A DNA stretch of 64,000 nucleotides from Phytophthora sp. 'mugwort' (Eukaryota > Oomycota > Peronosporomycetes > Peronosporales > Peronosporaceae): assembly GCA_033558025.1 (NCBI GenBank), contig JAUCEF010000008.1, positions 3,100,001 to 3,164,000 on the forward strand, read 5' to 3'. Positions 33,914-45,294 of the stretch are shown here, piece by piece (within the stretch, counting starts at the first letter, position 1; each line of letters begins with the position of its first letter). Made by a program: the position numbers and the translations under genes. The notes beneath the pieces are model-generated. The model did no database searches. It worked only from the letters and a program-made list of their open reading frames with translations, and had not been told where the DNA came from.

Positions 33914-34760
33914 ATGCAAGATATCGAGGTTGAAGGTGTGACTACATTCGTCCCACGGCCTACCACATCGTATCGCTATGTGCTCCAGCTTAAAAATGAC
34001 AAACTGAGTATCTGGATGGAAGACCGAACGAGCAAGAAACAATGGTACGAATAGAAGACAGAGTTTCGAGACCGTTTTCTCTATGATTTTAACCGATTGA
34101 ATGCTCTGTGTAGGTACAAGGGTGGAATGGATAAAACGGACTACATGACGTCGTCTAACACAATTACTGATGCGACAGCTCTCGATTATCTGAAGGTAAG
34201 CAGCTAAACGGGTCTGTGAACTTCCAAGTGTACGGGAATATTAGATTTGTGTGTAGTGCTTCAACGATGCGCTACCTGGTGAACTGGACGAGGCTGAGGA
34301 CATCCAGCGCATATTGGAAATGCTGAAGGGTGGAGTTCTTCGACTAGCATTTGCTATCAAAATGTGTCCTTCGCTCGACGAGAGTGGCCAAGTACACGTT
34401 TGACCTGGATCCTGTCGCTGTTGAGCACATTGACGTGTTGGAATCCAAGCTGCGCGACCTACAGGATGATGAGTTGGAGCGGCTCCGAGTAGCGGAAAGC
34501 AACTCCGTGGATTCAGCTAACCGCTTCCACGAAGAACGGCAACTTGGTCAAATAGAGCAAAGTCGAATGCGAAGAATTTATCGCAGATGGCGTGGATGGC
34601 GCGGTAAAGGTTCTGTGTGGAGGGTTTTTTTTTTTACACTATTGCTGCTATAGTGACAGTTACCACAAATCGCTACGAATCTGTCGAGCTGTTGAAGAAT
34701 GACAATCCCATCCAAGCAACATACCCAGGGTGCAAGCAAGGGTGCAAGTCTACTGCCCAT
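33914..34760 (+). pseudogene. Oomycete repeat-family protein, pseudogene copy 1
   Basis: ATG 33914 (MQDIEVEGVTTFVPRP) opens an exon ending MEDRTSKKQW at a GTACGA donor (34045). A second exon (about 34114-34195: YKGGMDKTDYMTSSNTITDA) ends at GTAAGC, and a third starts after TGTGTAG (about 34257: CFNDALPGELDEAEDIQRIL). Around 34345-34365 the frame shifts, then continues KYTFDLDPVAVEHIDVLESK, LRDLQDDELERLRVAE: a coiled-coil-like stretch. The end lies near an 11- to 12-T run and carries further shifts. I recall this domain order from multi-copy families in Phytophthora genomes but cannot name a function. It forms the left arm of a large inverted repeat. Confidence 0.6.
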
Positions 34761-34923
34761 CTCAATTGATTGAGCGTTTGGAAAAAAAATGATAGTCTGA
34801 CGGTGTCATCCACGTGTCACGTTGCCGACACGTGCACACTTTCTATCGTGCAACTGGGGAACTAATCGACTGGACGTGGCAATGGCACGGGGTTTTAGAC
34901 AATTCGTTTTGTATGTGTTCGCA
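33919..34923 (+). repeat. Left arm of a large inverted repeat
   Basis: Matches the reverse complement of 36488-37340 almost perfectly over about 850 bp, including the same frameshift and an identical 100-codon frame (34351-34653 versus 37052-36750). The left arm has an extra ~160 bp (about 33960-34125) that is absent from the right arm. Confidence 0.93.
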
Positions 34924-36487
34924 GTAGTGCTGCAGCCATGCATTTAGGTTTTTGGTAGCAAAGAGCAAGCACGATTTGATTTCGCTATATTTTGTGGTTT
35001 TCTTACGTGTGACGTCTAACGCCAGGAGAGTTGACAACCCTGTGACTAAGTACTATAGTATCGTGGTGAGAACTAGCAGGCAAGGCGGTTATCTCGCGTG
35101 CTTGTGAGTGGGAAGGGGCTCAGTGCTCACGAGACTCGATGAAAAAAGCAGATAGCTGGGACTTGGAAGATATTTTTTTCTGCAACAAAACGATGTTGAA
35201 GTGGCAACTTGTTTGACGACCTTTTTGTATAGATACCCGTCATCACAGGTAGACATGCTAACCCAAGTGTCCAACTCGACGATGTTATCTCCGCCGTTCG
35301 CACTGAAATATTGACTCAATCTTGCCCCCCCATAGACGGCACATTTTCCCTGGCGGTGAGTTGAATAAAGGCAGGAAAAAATATTTTGCGCTGATCGTAC
35401 TCGGCGTCGAGCCGAAGGCACAAGCGGTAATGGCAAATTCTAATCAATTCTTTTCCGTCCGGTAAAGCGTCGCGTTTTGAAACAACTAGATCGGAATCTA
35501 TGAAAGTATATATTGTAAGTATATTGACAAGGTTATGTTTACAACTAGAACAGATACATACTCTCATATAGTCAATAGTCGATTCCATTATTATTGTTAT
35601 TGTGTTTAAGCTGTGATGAAGATTGTTTTGTCGGTGTCACCTGTGTTCAAAGCCGACGAGCTGTGGGTCGAAGCATCGGCGACGACTCATTCCCCGTCCA
35701 TTGTGCGTCATGGAAACTAAACTGGAAAAAAACTACTACTTCACTGTGGTGAAGTTGGGCTATCCGTCCAATTGCACCAAAGGAACGGCTCCAGAGCGTA
35801 GAAAGCGACAGTTATAAGATTTTGCTTCATTAGAGTTGGAATCCAAGCTCAGATAATTTGGTTAATGTCATTTAGACTGTACTTACTCGACATTATTATC
35901 TGCACATGGCGATCATGTAGAGGTTTTTCTTGCGCAATACTTACGAAGCATTGCGCAAGAATAACCTCTACACATTGGCCATGTGCAGAAAGAAGTAAGA
36001 GGTAAGTTGATAGCTGTCGCATTTTAATGACAACAAATCATCCCTTTCGAACCGGACGTTGGGCTTTACGCGGAAGACATCTTACCTGCAACATGTACAT
36101 ATTATTCGTGAATTTTGATAGGTCGAGCGGGTTGGTTGTAGGCTAACGGAGAACTGTTATCATTGCAGTAACGCTATACAAGTTGCATACTTAAGTACAG
36201 CATTATGATTTAATATCGTAAAACCCAAATGGGTTCGACGTAGTAGCATTCCAACTCGAATAGAAGAACTATTGTGGGCGAGTATCGAAGTCCACACGAT
36301 ATCATTTCGTCCTGAAGGGTAGTTCTCACAAACGTTACTACAGGGGGGCACCAATACACGGTCGGGTTGTCAACTTTCTAGGAGCTGTTATACTCAGAAA
36401 TGTATTCTTTACCGAAGTAAGCCGGAAAATCAAAAAAAATCTTAGCGATCAAACATAGTGCGCGCTACTGGTGTCCAATTGGGAACA
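34924..36487. other. Spacer of the large inverted repeat
   Basis: About 1.56 kb between the arms, AT-rich. Contains the 91-bp foldback at 35899-35989. Other frames are short and unassigned. Confidence 0.5.
35899..35989. mobile_element. 91-bp foldback / MITE-like hairpin
   Basis: Arms begin TCTGCACATGGC and carry TAGAGGTT and TCTTGCGCAAT. The right half is the reverse complement of the left with two or three mismatches, around a ~9-bp loop. The whole unit is one stem, typical of miniature foldback elements. Confidence 0.75.
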
Positions 36488-37340
36488 CTTACAAAATGAA
36501 GTGTCTAAAACCCCGTGCCATCGCCCATTTCAGGTTGATTAGTTCCCCAGTTGCACGATAGAAAGTGTGCACGTGTCGGCAACGTGACACGTGGATGACA
36601 CCGTCAGACTATCATTTTTTTCCAAACGCTCAATCAATTGAGATGGGCAGTAGACTTGCACCCTTGCTTGCACCCTGGGTATGTTGCTTGGATGGGATTG
36701 TCATTCTTCAACAGCTCGACAGATTCGTAGCGATTTGTGGTAACTGTCACTATAGCAGCAATAGTGTAAAAAAAAAAACCCTCCACACAGAACCTTTACC
36801 GCGCCATCCACGCCATCTGCGATAAATTCTTCGCATTCGACTTTGCTCTATTTGACCAAGTTGCCGTTCTTCGTGGAAGCGGTTAGCTGAATCCACGGAG
36901 TTGCTTTCCGCTACTCGGAGCCGCTCCAACTCATCATCCTGTAGGTCGCGCAGCTTGGATTCCAACACGTCAATGTGCTCAACAGCGACAGGATCCAGGT
37001 CAAACGTGTACTTGGCCACTCTCGTCGAGCGAAGGACACATTTTGATAGCAAATGCTAGTCGAAGAACTCCACCCTTCAGCATTTCCAATATGCGCTGGA
37101 TGTCCTCAGCCTCGTCCAGTTCACCAGGTAGCGCATCGTTGAAGCACTACACACAAATCTAATATTCCCGTACACTTGGAAGTTCACAGACCCGTTTAGC
37201 TGCTTACCTTCAGATAATCGAGAGCTGTCGCATCGGTAATTGTGTTAGACGACGTCATGTAGTCCGTTTTATCCATTCCATTATGATGTGGTAGGCCGTG
37301 GGGCGAATGCAGTTACACCTTCAACCTCGATATCTTGTGT
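36488..37340 (-). repeat. Right arm of the large inverted repeat
   Basis: Reverse complement of the left arm with very few differences but with an internal deletion of ~160 bp. It therefore lacks the first intron and part of the first exon of the pseudogene. Confidence 0.93.
36640..37340 (-). pseudogene. Oomycete repeat-family protein, pseudogene copy 2
   Basis: Minus-strand counterpart of copy 1. The 100-codon frame 37052-36750 is identical to that at 34351-34653, including the shift just before it, so the copy was made after the gene was already dead. The exon 1/exon 2 junction is removed by the arm's internal deletion. Confidence 0.6.
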
Positions 37341-38309
37341 TGACCCCATAATACAGTACACACACAAGAGTAATCCTGGTGGATGGTGCTTTTCACTGGG
37401 CTAGATGGATTGTGGCGGCTAGGCTATGCTTTTAAACTCCTTCATTCTTACTCAACGGTAGCATTGAAGTTAGGCAACGTCAGTCTCAGGGGAGGACTCG
37501 GAACGCCTTCTGTATCTTCTTAACAGCTTTAGTCGTTATGGCAGCAATGGAATTTGAAGCTTTGTAGGATTGAACCAATGTATTCCAGTACTTTTGAGAC
37601 TAATAATACTGTAGCAAGTTGCCAGCAAGTTAACATAGCTGCTGGGAGCCAGGGACATCACGCCAATTAACCTCCAGTCCTTCGGAGTCGACGGAACCCC
37701 ACACGCATGGTAAAGGCACCATACTTTTATGTAGCAAGCAGTCATCCAAACCTGCATAGGATTATAGCCTCGGCTAGATGTTCGTCTTCGAGCTTCTTCA
37801 ATCCGGTGCCATCGAGTCGATGGCATAGCGGCCGAAACTGGGGTGACATTGGACATTCTGTAGCTTTCCAAGCCCTTCGACTTTCCTCCTCGAGCGAAAA
37901 TATTGCTTTTTTTTATTAGCGAGACGCCTTGACAACATGTACCGCTGATTTATTGGATTTTTCCTGGGTCGAGTGGAGAGGAGGAAGGTTTATCTCGAAT
38001 GTGAAACCTAACAAGCTATCTCAAGGTTCACGCGTGTCAAGAGTAGCCATGGTTGGAACTTGTTACATATTAACTTAAAACGAACCAGCTTATGGGGATA
38101 TCGTGTTCCTGGAATTGGTCCTGTACTTGGCAAGATCTGGATCACGTAAAGCTCTAATCTGCCTAGTGTACTTCGAATCTATTAATCGTGCGACCAGAAT
38201 GTGTTTTACCAAAAGAAGAAGAGACGTTGACACAGAAGAAGGTAACAAAGATGAAATCACCATTGTTTCATTGGGCTACTTCCGATACTGAAGCAAACAG
38301 AGCGTGACA
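37341..38309. other. Unassigned AT-rich region
   Basis: No recognisable gene or repeat. Chance frames of at most about 110 codons on the minus strand (37536-37871). Confidence 0.35.
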
Positions 38310-39375
38310 GCTCAATTTGTTTTTGCATTTTCATTGCGATAGCAGCTCAGTTTCCGAATCGCACAATCGCCAAACTCGACGTACCTTGGAGTTCACCCGT
38401 ACACGTTACCCGCAGCACGTCGTTTTTCTCCAGCCACCCAACGTAATTCAGAGGAGAGATGGAAACGTATCCGTAACTGATACTTTGGATACAGATATCG
38501 TTTTTCATAAACTTCATCGGTGCAGTATTGTTGCAGCTACCGCGGCAGATTACTGCCCCATTGACACAATAAACGCCAGGGCGAGTAATTGGATCGCGCC
38601 ACTTCGTGTGTTCACAACAAACGCCTTAAATTTATTTCCATCCCATCGAAGATTCCAGGTAATCTTGTTCTTGCTATTGGCCTTCAGTTGGGCAAACTAG
38701 GCTGGCCAGACTGCAAACAGTGAATCCGTTCTGTTAGTTGGTCAAGCACAACTTGTTGATCACGCAACTTCGAGGCCAACACGTCAATTTATTTAACGGA
38801 GACAGGATCGAGCTTTAATGCGTGCTTGGTCACCCAAGTCGTCCGACGGAAGGCGGTTTCCACACATAAATCCAGTTGAACACCCCCCGTCGGCGAAAGG
38901 AAAATTAGCGTTCGGAGGACACAACTGGATGCGGTCAGATCATAATTTAACAAGTCCTGGAAGCACAGCAGCATATTGTTGTTGTCAAAGGGTTGCTGGA
39001 AAATAAATCGAGGATTTTATCGCTTCCTTGGCGTAGTCGATAGCAGATGCGTTCGGAATTTCGTTTCCAGGCAACACAATGCCATTTATCGATAAACCGC
39101 CGCTGTACCTACAAGAAAGTTTAGTTTAATAATATATCCAAGGCTACTTGGATGCTTCTCGTAGTCTTACCATTGTTTCTTACTTGACCGGTCCTCCATC
39201 CTGATACTCACATTAGCGGCCGCCACCTCAATGGAGTATTGATATGACGTGCCAGGTTGCTCGGGGAAGGTAGTGATACCTTCTCGTTTGATATCTTTGG
39301 TTGGCGACATGACCTTGTTCGAGTGTGCAGTGTATCGAGAAAAAAATGTGCTGAGTGAAAGTGTAGACGCCAACT
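38310..39375 (-). pseudogene. Diverged relative of the same repeat-family protein (copy 3)
   Basis: Minus-strand exon from about 39310 contains GITTFPEQPGTSYQYSIEVA and IRMEDRSSKKQW, parallel to VTTFVPRPTTSYRYVLQL and MEDRTSKKQW of copy 1. It ends at a GTAAGA donor in the same place. A second exon after CTTGTAG reads YSGGLSINGIVLPGNEIPNA. Further down, KLDPVSVK-stop-IDVLASKLRDQQ parallels DLDPVAVEHIDVLESKLRDL. A last block near 38650 (WDGNKFKAFVVNTRSGAIQL) may be the C-terminal domain. Several stops make it non-functional. Confidence 0.55.
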
Positions 39376-39599
39376 AAGTAAGCATTTTGCTTGAATGTTT
39401 TACGATGCATAAATGAGTGAAAGGTACGGATTTGGACGAAAAATCGATTAATTTTGAGGTGTGGATAAAATGCCAGTATTGGACTTACAAAGCTTGGTGT
39501 AACAACTAGCAGATACACTAAACCATACCGTTTCCGTGGAGATGTCGGGAAAACTGTTGTGGTGGTGTGGTAGACGAAACAGAGCACATCAGCTTGCTT

Positions 39600-41796
39600 T
39601 TACGTTGTCGGCAAGCAATCCGTCTGTGATGAAGTCAACTTTGTCCATATTTCCTGGAAGAAAAATGAAAACCTTTTCGTGATTGATCATGCTCAGTACC
39701 CCGTGCCACATTTTGCGTCAGATCCTTCGTTTAGATACTCTTGTTCTCGTGCTCGAGCTTTATCAAGTTGAGACCCCACTCACATATTCAAAGACTTGTA
39801 AGCTCTCGCTGGACCTCTCACGAATATATTTATTTAAAATCGATCGGCTTTGTTCAACTGTTGTGTACAACTTTAATGAGTTTCCTTCATTCCCAATGTT
39901 TATGTTTTTGTGATCTTCCATCTACACGTACATGTAGACACCGACGTCTCCATATGTCAGCTCAGAAAACAGTAGTGAAGCTGACATGATAGTTAGTCTG
40001 AAGAGAGAGGAGGGCGTCAATTCTTTCCTTTTGCGCAAGAGTTAAGGAATTGTTGCGCTAGAGTTAAGGAATTGACGCCCTCCTCTGTTTGAAAGCACAA
40101 TCAAGTATGTTATTATTATATATCTGCTGGGACTGTCAATCTGCAGCGTGCCCTAATTTCGTCACTGTCCCAGTTCGGCAGCGCCAGTTCCACAGTAGCA
40201 AAACCTGCTACTTAAGCTATCGTCGACCCCCACTTGCAGATATGGAAACACTTGGATGTCACCCATGCCAGTCGTCACCATCTTCAACTGAAATGAGGGC
40301 AGTCGCCTTGTGGCATATCAACGTTAATCGGAATCATTTTTCCTTTTCTTTACCTGCCTCACCATTCGATTAAAATCCTTGGCACGAGACGTAGCGACAG
40401 ATCTATACTGCTGATTTCCACCACTGAGTTCCAACGGGCAGAAACGGGAAAACTCGGATACTTGACATCAATTGTCGTAAAGCAAGCGCAGCCACCCAAT
40501 TAATTACAGTAATCTCCTTGAAAGGCCTCGACGCAAGATGACGCAAGTTTCTTGTCAGTCTCACACTCTGGTTGAAGTTATTCTGCCGCAATAAAACACA
40601 GATCTTGGCGGCGGATTTTTACCACTTAAGTGCCTTCGGCCACGCTGACTTGTTGGCGATTCAGCTTGTTTACAGCATATGGAGCGAGCATCTTTCCAAA
40701 AGGCATCAAGTTGGACGCCAGGATTATCATGCAACCTCAACTCCCGACGAAGCAGTCTTCTTGACCAAGAGCACTGAGGAAATTTCTCCAGCTCGTCTTG
40801 CTGACTAAGAAGTTCTGGGATTTTTGACCCAGTCTGTGAGTCTGCAGTGCATAGTACCGTATGTTTTTTTTTCAAGTCGTAGATGTATAATACCGCATAC
40901 CCACAGAAAACAAAAGAAAAAAAATCTCATGGACATCAGTTGAACGCCGTCGCCGTCCTGTGGCATCAAAATGCACAGCTAACCAATTGTGAAAACTTTT
41001 GGTTGAAGCAAATAATCAGGTTGGGGGGGGGGGGGGTAAATGCAGCGATTACCACAGTGACGTAGTCAACGATCAAGGCTCGGAGGAAACGAGTTCAAGG
41101 CGTTCAAGTTGTCAGTCCTGCCGAGCCAGCAAGGTATGAAGACGGGCTAATTGTCGAGTCAAACTATTATAATACTCTTGGCGGCAAATCCTCCAGTTGT
41201 TGATCACTGAGTTTAAAAATGTTGCGGTTAGAGGGGGCTGGAGGTAATGCCTTCCATCTCGTTGTATCCAAGCGTCATCCTTGAAAAGAGCTGAGCTGCA
41301 CTTTGCCACTGGGACATGAAGATACCTTTTCCTACTCAAGACGTGAGGTATCAACCTGTCTGGTTATTGCAAAGAAGTCCTTCATCTGGTCTTGGCTGGC
41401 ACTGCCCTCTCCTGCCCCTGTAAACGTTTCCTACAGCACCTGCAACCTGTAGACGAGTCCCTGCGCAGACATACCCTTCCTGGCACTAAGGCGAGCAAGC
41501 GACAATCAAAAGGTACGACATGAACGATTTCAGGACTAAAATACGACCATGGCTTTGATTTGAGGCACTACCGATCACGACTGGCCGTCCGCAGTTGTCC
41601 ATCAGCCTGAGCAAGATGTTCATTCCGCGGGCCAACGTCCTGTTCGCGTCAGTCCCCCTTATCCAAGCCCCGGTCATTGTAGAGTGACCTCGTCGAGGAA
41701 AAGACCGTTCACCAACCGCCACCTAGCAGCCAGCCAACAAAGGATCGCGACGTCCGCAGCAAACCGCCAAGCGTTGAGCAAAGACCAGGTAGACGC
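39600..41796. other. AT-rich region with small repeats, no supported gene
   Basis: Contains the foldback at 40006-40086 and a run of about 14 G near 41023-41036. A minus-strand stretch (40875-40561) is weakly reminiscent of the coiled coil in the repeat family but too decayed to call. Confidence 0.35.
40006..40086. mobile_element. 81-bp foldback / MITE-like hairpin
   Basis: The 18-bp outer arm AGAGGAGGGCGTCAATTC (40006-40023) is perfectly complementary to 40069-40086. The centre holds two copies of GAGTTAAGGAATT separated by TGTTGCGCTA. Confidence 0.75.
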
Positions 41797-42111
41797 CTAG
41801 TACTGGTGGCCGGCCGATTTCTTCTTCTCTCCGAGCTCAAAGTGCTTGGTGCGCTTCATGGGCAGCTGCTTCTTGGTCTTGCACTCCTTGCACTCCATAC
41901 GAAGCGTGATCTTCTTGGTGGTCTTAGCCTTCTTATGGAAGACGGGCTTGGTCTGACCACCGAAACCCTTCTGCTTGTCGTTATAACGACGCGCTCCCTG
42001 GGCGTACTTGGAGGCCTTACCGGCCTTGTACTGGGTGATCTTGTGCACCGTGTGCTTCTGGCACTTCTTGCCCTTGCAGTAAGTGCGACGTTCCTTCGGC
42101 ATGTTCACCAT
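41797..42111 (-). CDS. RPL36A: 60S ribosomal protein eL42 (RPL36A/RPL44 family)
   Basis: 104 residues starting at the ATG complementary to 42109-42111. Signature blocks: [59 protein letters not shown] and [20 protein letters not shown]. Cysteines before GKK, before QKH and in ECKECK fit the zinc-binding set of the family. eL42 sits at the ribosomal E site and contacts tRNA. Length is one or two residues short of animal eL42. Single exon in the coding part; a 5' UTR intron is possible but not shown. Confidence 0.97.
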   Translation of the reverse strand: MVNMPKERRTYCKGKKCQKHTVHKITQYKAGKASKYAQGARRYNDKQKGFGGQTKPVFHKKAKTTKKITLRMECKECKTKKQLPMKRTKHFELGEKKKSAGHQY

Positions 42112-43176
42112 GGTTGCTGAGGTCTATGAGGCGGGCAAAGAGGGAGCACACGAGACGGGGGTTAGCTGCATGCTTCTGTTGCTGTTGCTACTGCGAGAGC
42201 CATCGCGCTCGCCATAGCAAGAGCGCAGGCCTACCTGTCTTCTAGTCCGATTTCAGAAATTACGTGCCCAGTCAAAAAGCCGCAGCGTTCGAGCCCCGCG
42301 ACAGCCAGTGGTTTGGCTCTTGGGACTGGCGGAGCAGCCACGTAAAAACGACTGGGATTTTTTACGACGTAATTACTAGGTACCAGTACACTGGTACCAT
42401 ATCTAACCGAATCATTGATTGGTTAAAACGTTTAGCTTCAGGGAATGATTGCAGCGTAAACGTAGTGAAGGGCCAGGATATGGAGCAGTCATTTAGATGC
42501 AGCCAACGTTTTGACTGCACCAGGCACTTGACACACCTTTCAAGTTATGTAACGATGAGGTCGTGGCGATCTGTATTCCGTTCTGGCCGATTCAAATCAT
42601 AGACCTACATCTTCGAGTCGTCGCGATGGCAAAGCGCTGCATTTGCGATCCTGCAACATACGTACATTACATTTCCATTGCCATCAACAATGGTACGCAT
42701 GCCGCGTCCTGCGTGAAGTTCGCCCAAGCGTCAACGTGAAACTGGTCTAAATTTATGCTGCCCAGAGTGCAACCAAAAGGGTGATTCTATTATATATCAT
42801 GAGGACGTCCTTAAAAGGCAACTTGGCGCTGGGTCAAGTCAGTGCAAGTCCACCCTATGGCGTGGCAGAAACCAACATTCGCATCCCATTTGCTAAAAAG
42901 TCCATCAGTGATGAGATCTGATTCGCCATAAAACAGTTTACCCCGATCCCTCGACTAAAAATAACAGCATCGTTGCTCAAAACAGCCACGCTGCGCACAC
43001 GGCAACAACCGAGCAGCCGCGGACGGCGTCTCTGCTCTGGTTGGCAGTCCGCACAGACGTCCCCGGCCTCCGCAGTTGCATTCCTCGTGTCCTCGGTCGT
43101 CTTTGCTGTCGATTTTCCTTCTACTACCCTTCAATTTGCGCTGTGAAGCTCAGGATCCAGTGAAGACTGACTAAAT
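42112..43176. other. Intergenic region with divergent promoters
   Basis: About 1 kb between the divergently transcribed eL42 gene and the hydrolase gene. A 112-codon plus frame (42264-42602) shows no family resemblance. Near 43130 the string CCCTTCAATTTGCG partly resembles an oomycete initiator/FPR and could start the hydrolase transcript. Confidence 0.4.
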
Positions 43177-45021
43177 ATGGGCAACTCCGAGTCCCGAGAA
43201 GCTTCTTCCTCTGGCTCGAGCAGTGCGCGCCCTGTGCGACGCTCGTTGCCCCCGCAGTCGAGTACCGACTCTTCTGATATGACCGTCCCCGGGACCCGTG
43301 ACGAGCGGCGCTCGGCATCCATGCCCAATGAACGGGACGTCGGCGCGACGAACCGACCCCACGTCCCGAGGCCGCGACCTTCTCGACAACATCAGAGCAG
43401 CAGCTCCAGCTCCAGTACTGACGGGCAGATGCAGCGCGAGCGAGGCGGTATTGAACGAGGACAGGAGGCGACGGAGGAGGCCTCATCGCAGCTCAGCTAC
43501 TGGTACTTGATCAAGAACGGATACACGGAGCTGGTGCACCTGATTATTCGGCCGCCACGCACAGACTACGATCTGGAAGATCTAGGACCGGACGAGTTCT
43601 CCTTCGCAGGACGAGTTTTTGTTCGAGAAGATTTCACTGTAGTGAACGACCGCAGACAGAAGCTCGTATGCTCGCACTGGCGGCCGGTGATGCCTTCCAC
43701 AACACAGCCGATTCCCTGTGTCGTGTATCTGCACGGCAATTCATCGTGTCGATTAGAAGCGCTGGGCGTACTACGGACGTGCTTGGCGGCTGGTCTTACT
43801 GTTGCTGCGTTTGATACAGCCGGGTGTGGCATGTCGGATGGCGAGTATATTTCGCTGGGTTACTTCGAGCGTGACGACTTGAGAGATGTCGTATCATACC
43901 TTCGCGCTAAGAAGAATATCGGAGCTGTAGCATTATGGGGGAGAAGTATGGGGGCGGCTACAGCGCTGTTACATGCCGATAGAGACCCGTCGATTGCAGG
44001 GATTGTCGTGGATAGCGCGTTCGCCAGTCTGGAGCAGCTTGTGGAAGAGGTGGTGGAACGCGGTCGACAGGAAGGGTTGACGCTGCCAGGATTCCTCGTC
44101 AAGATCGTCTTGAAGTTTATCCGCTCTTCAGTGAAGAAGCGTGCGCACTTTGATTTACGGCGTCTAGCGCCAATTGATCACGCTGCAGCGTCATTTGTGC
44201 CGGCTCTGTTTGTTGCTGCAGAGCATGATTCGTTCGTGGCACCGCACCACAGCGACCAGATCTTTGCGGCATATGGTGGAGATAAAAATCTGGTTAAAGT
44301 CAATGGAGACCACAACAGTTCACGACCGCAGTTCCTACTCGACTCGGCAGCTATTTTCCTGCAGACGGCATTGCAGGTGGATGTAGCAGCGACTGCACAG
44401 CAGACTGCGTTCGCTGACGGCATTACGGGCGGTGGAGGTCGTGTGCCTTGGGAGGGTGCAATGGGCCGCACATCATCTCTGTCGATGTGTTCATCGCCAA
44501 CATCGTCTTACCGCATGACCATAGATCTGGATGCACGATATTCAGGCAAGAAGTCGATGATTGTACCGATGGAGCCGTGGTCTTGCCCGTCGTGTACCTT
44601 CGTCAATCGGCCGTTGACTATGCAGGTACAACAAGCGCATTAGAGAAACTTGTGTTGTTGTCGAATGCAATGGTACTAATGATTTGTTTTTTGGGTGCTT
44701 GTGCAGTGCGAAATGTGTCGAAATATCTATTTGCCTGATGATGAAGATGGTAACGAAGACGCTGAAGACGAAGAAGACGGTACTCTTTCTAATGAAGCTC
44801 GAAGACGTGCTTTGACTACAAACAGCGTGCAACCTCCGCCTGCTCCGGCACAATCGCGAGGAGCTTCTCGTAGGCGAACATTAGAAGCTGTACCATCACC
44901 CAGTCCATCTTTCGTGTCATCGGCATCAGCGCAGCGGCCTGCCCACTCCGAGCGATCAGTAGGCGTGGCGACGGTCACTACAGTGGCGTCATCTGTATCT
45001 TCACGGATGTCGTCTCCATAG
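43177..45021 (+). CDS. N-myristoylated alpha/beta hydrolase fused to a RanBP2-type zinc finger (two exons)
   Basis: Exons 43177-44625 and 44707-45021; the intron has donor GTACAA and acceptor TGCAG in phase 0, giving 587 residues. The start MGNSES fits the N-myristoylation rule (Gly2, Ser6), predicting membrane attachment. Residues ~130-400 are an alpha/beta hydrolase resembling the ABHD17/BEM46 group: oxyanion-loop YLHGNSS, nucleophile GRSMG, Asp in AEHDSF and His in GDHNSS. The intron falls inside a RanBP2-type finger: WSCPSCTFVNRPLTMQ before it and CEMCRN after it complete the W-x-C-x2-C / N / C-x2-C pattern. Such fingers often bind ubiquitin or RNA. The acidic, Ser-rich tail is probably disordered. 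Without splicing the finger would be lost after VQQAH. Confidence 0.88.
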
Positions 45022-45294
45022 GCCGTAGTAACAGGTTAGTCTTGCAGATTCGTTCGCGTTTTCGAGTAGGACACCGCCACCAAGCAAGTCTCAAGCAGGT
45101 TGGTGAGAGCCAAGATCATGAAGTGGGATAAATGGATGTTCCGTGAAGTCGTTGTCAAAGCTGAACTGGGATATACAATAGTGACAACTTGCAAACGACA
45201 AGTGTATTTGTAACACAATCAAATAATAGCATTAGGACAAAACTAGAAACTAGGAGCTGACACTGTATACGATGAGAATAGAGCTAAACACTGA
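45022..45294. other. Convergent 3' spacer
   Basis: Spacer between the stops of the hydrolase (plus) and the elicitin-like gene (minus). Nothing else seen. Confidence 0.4.

Noticed and set aside
41023..41036. Long G run as a regulatory G-rich motif
   Set aside because: A single homopolymer in an AT-rich, gene-free stretch; more likely slippage, and its exact length is uncertain.
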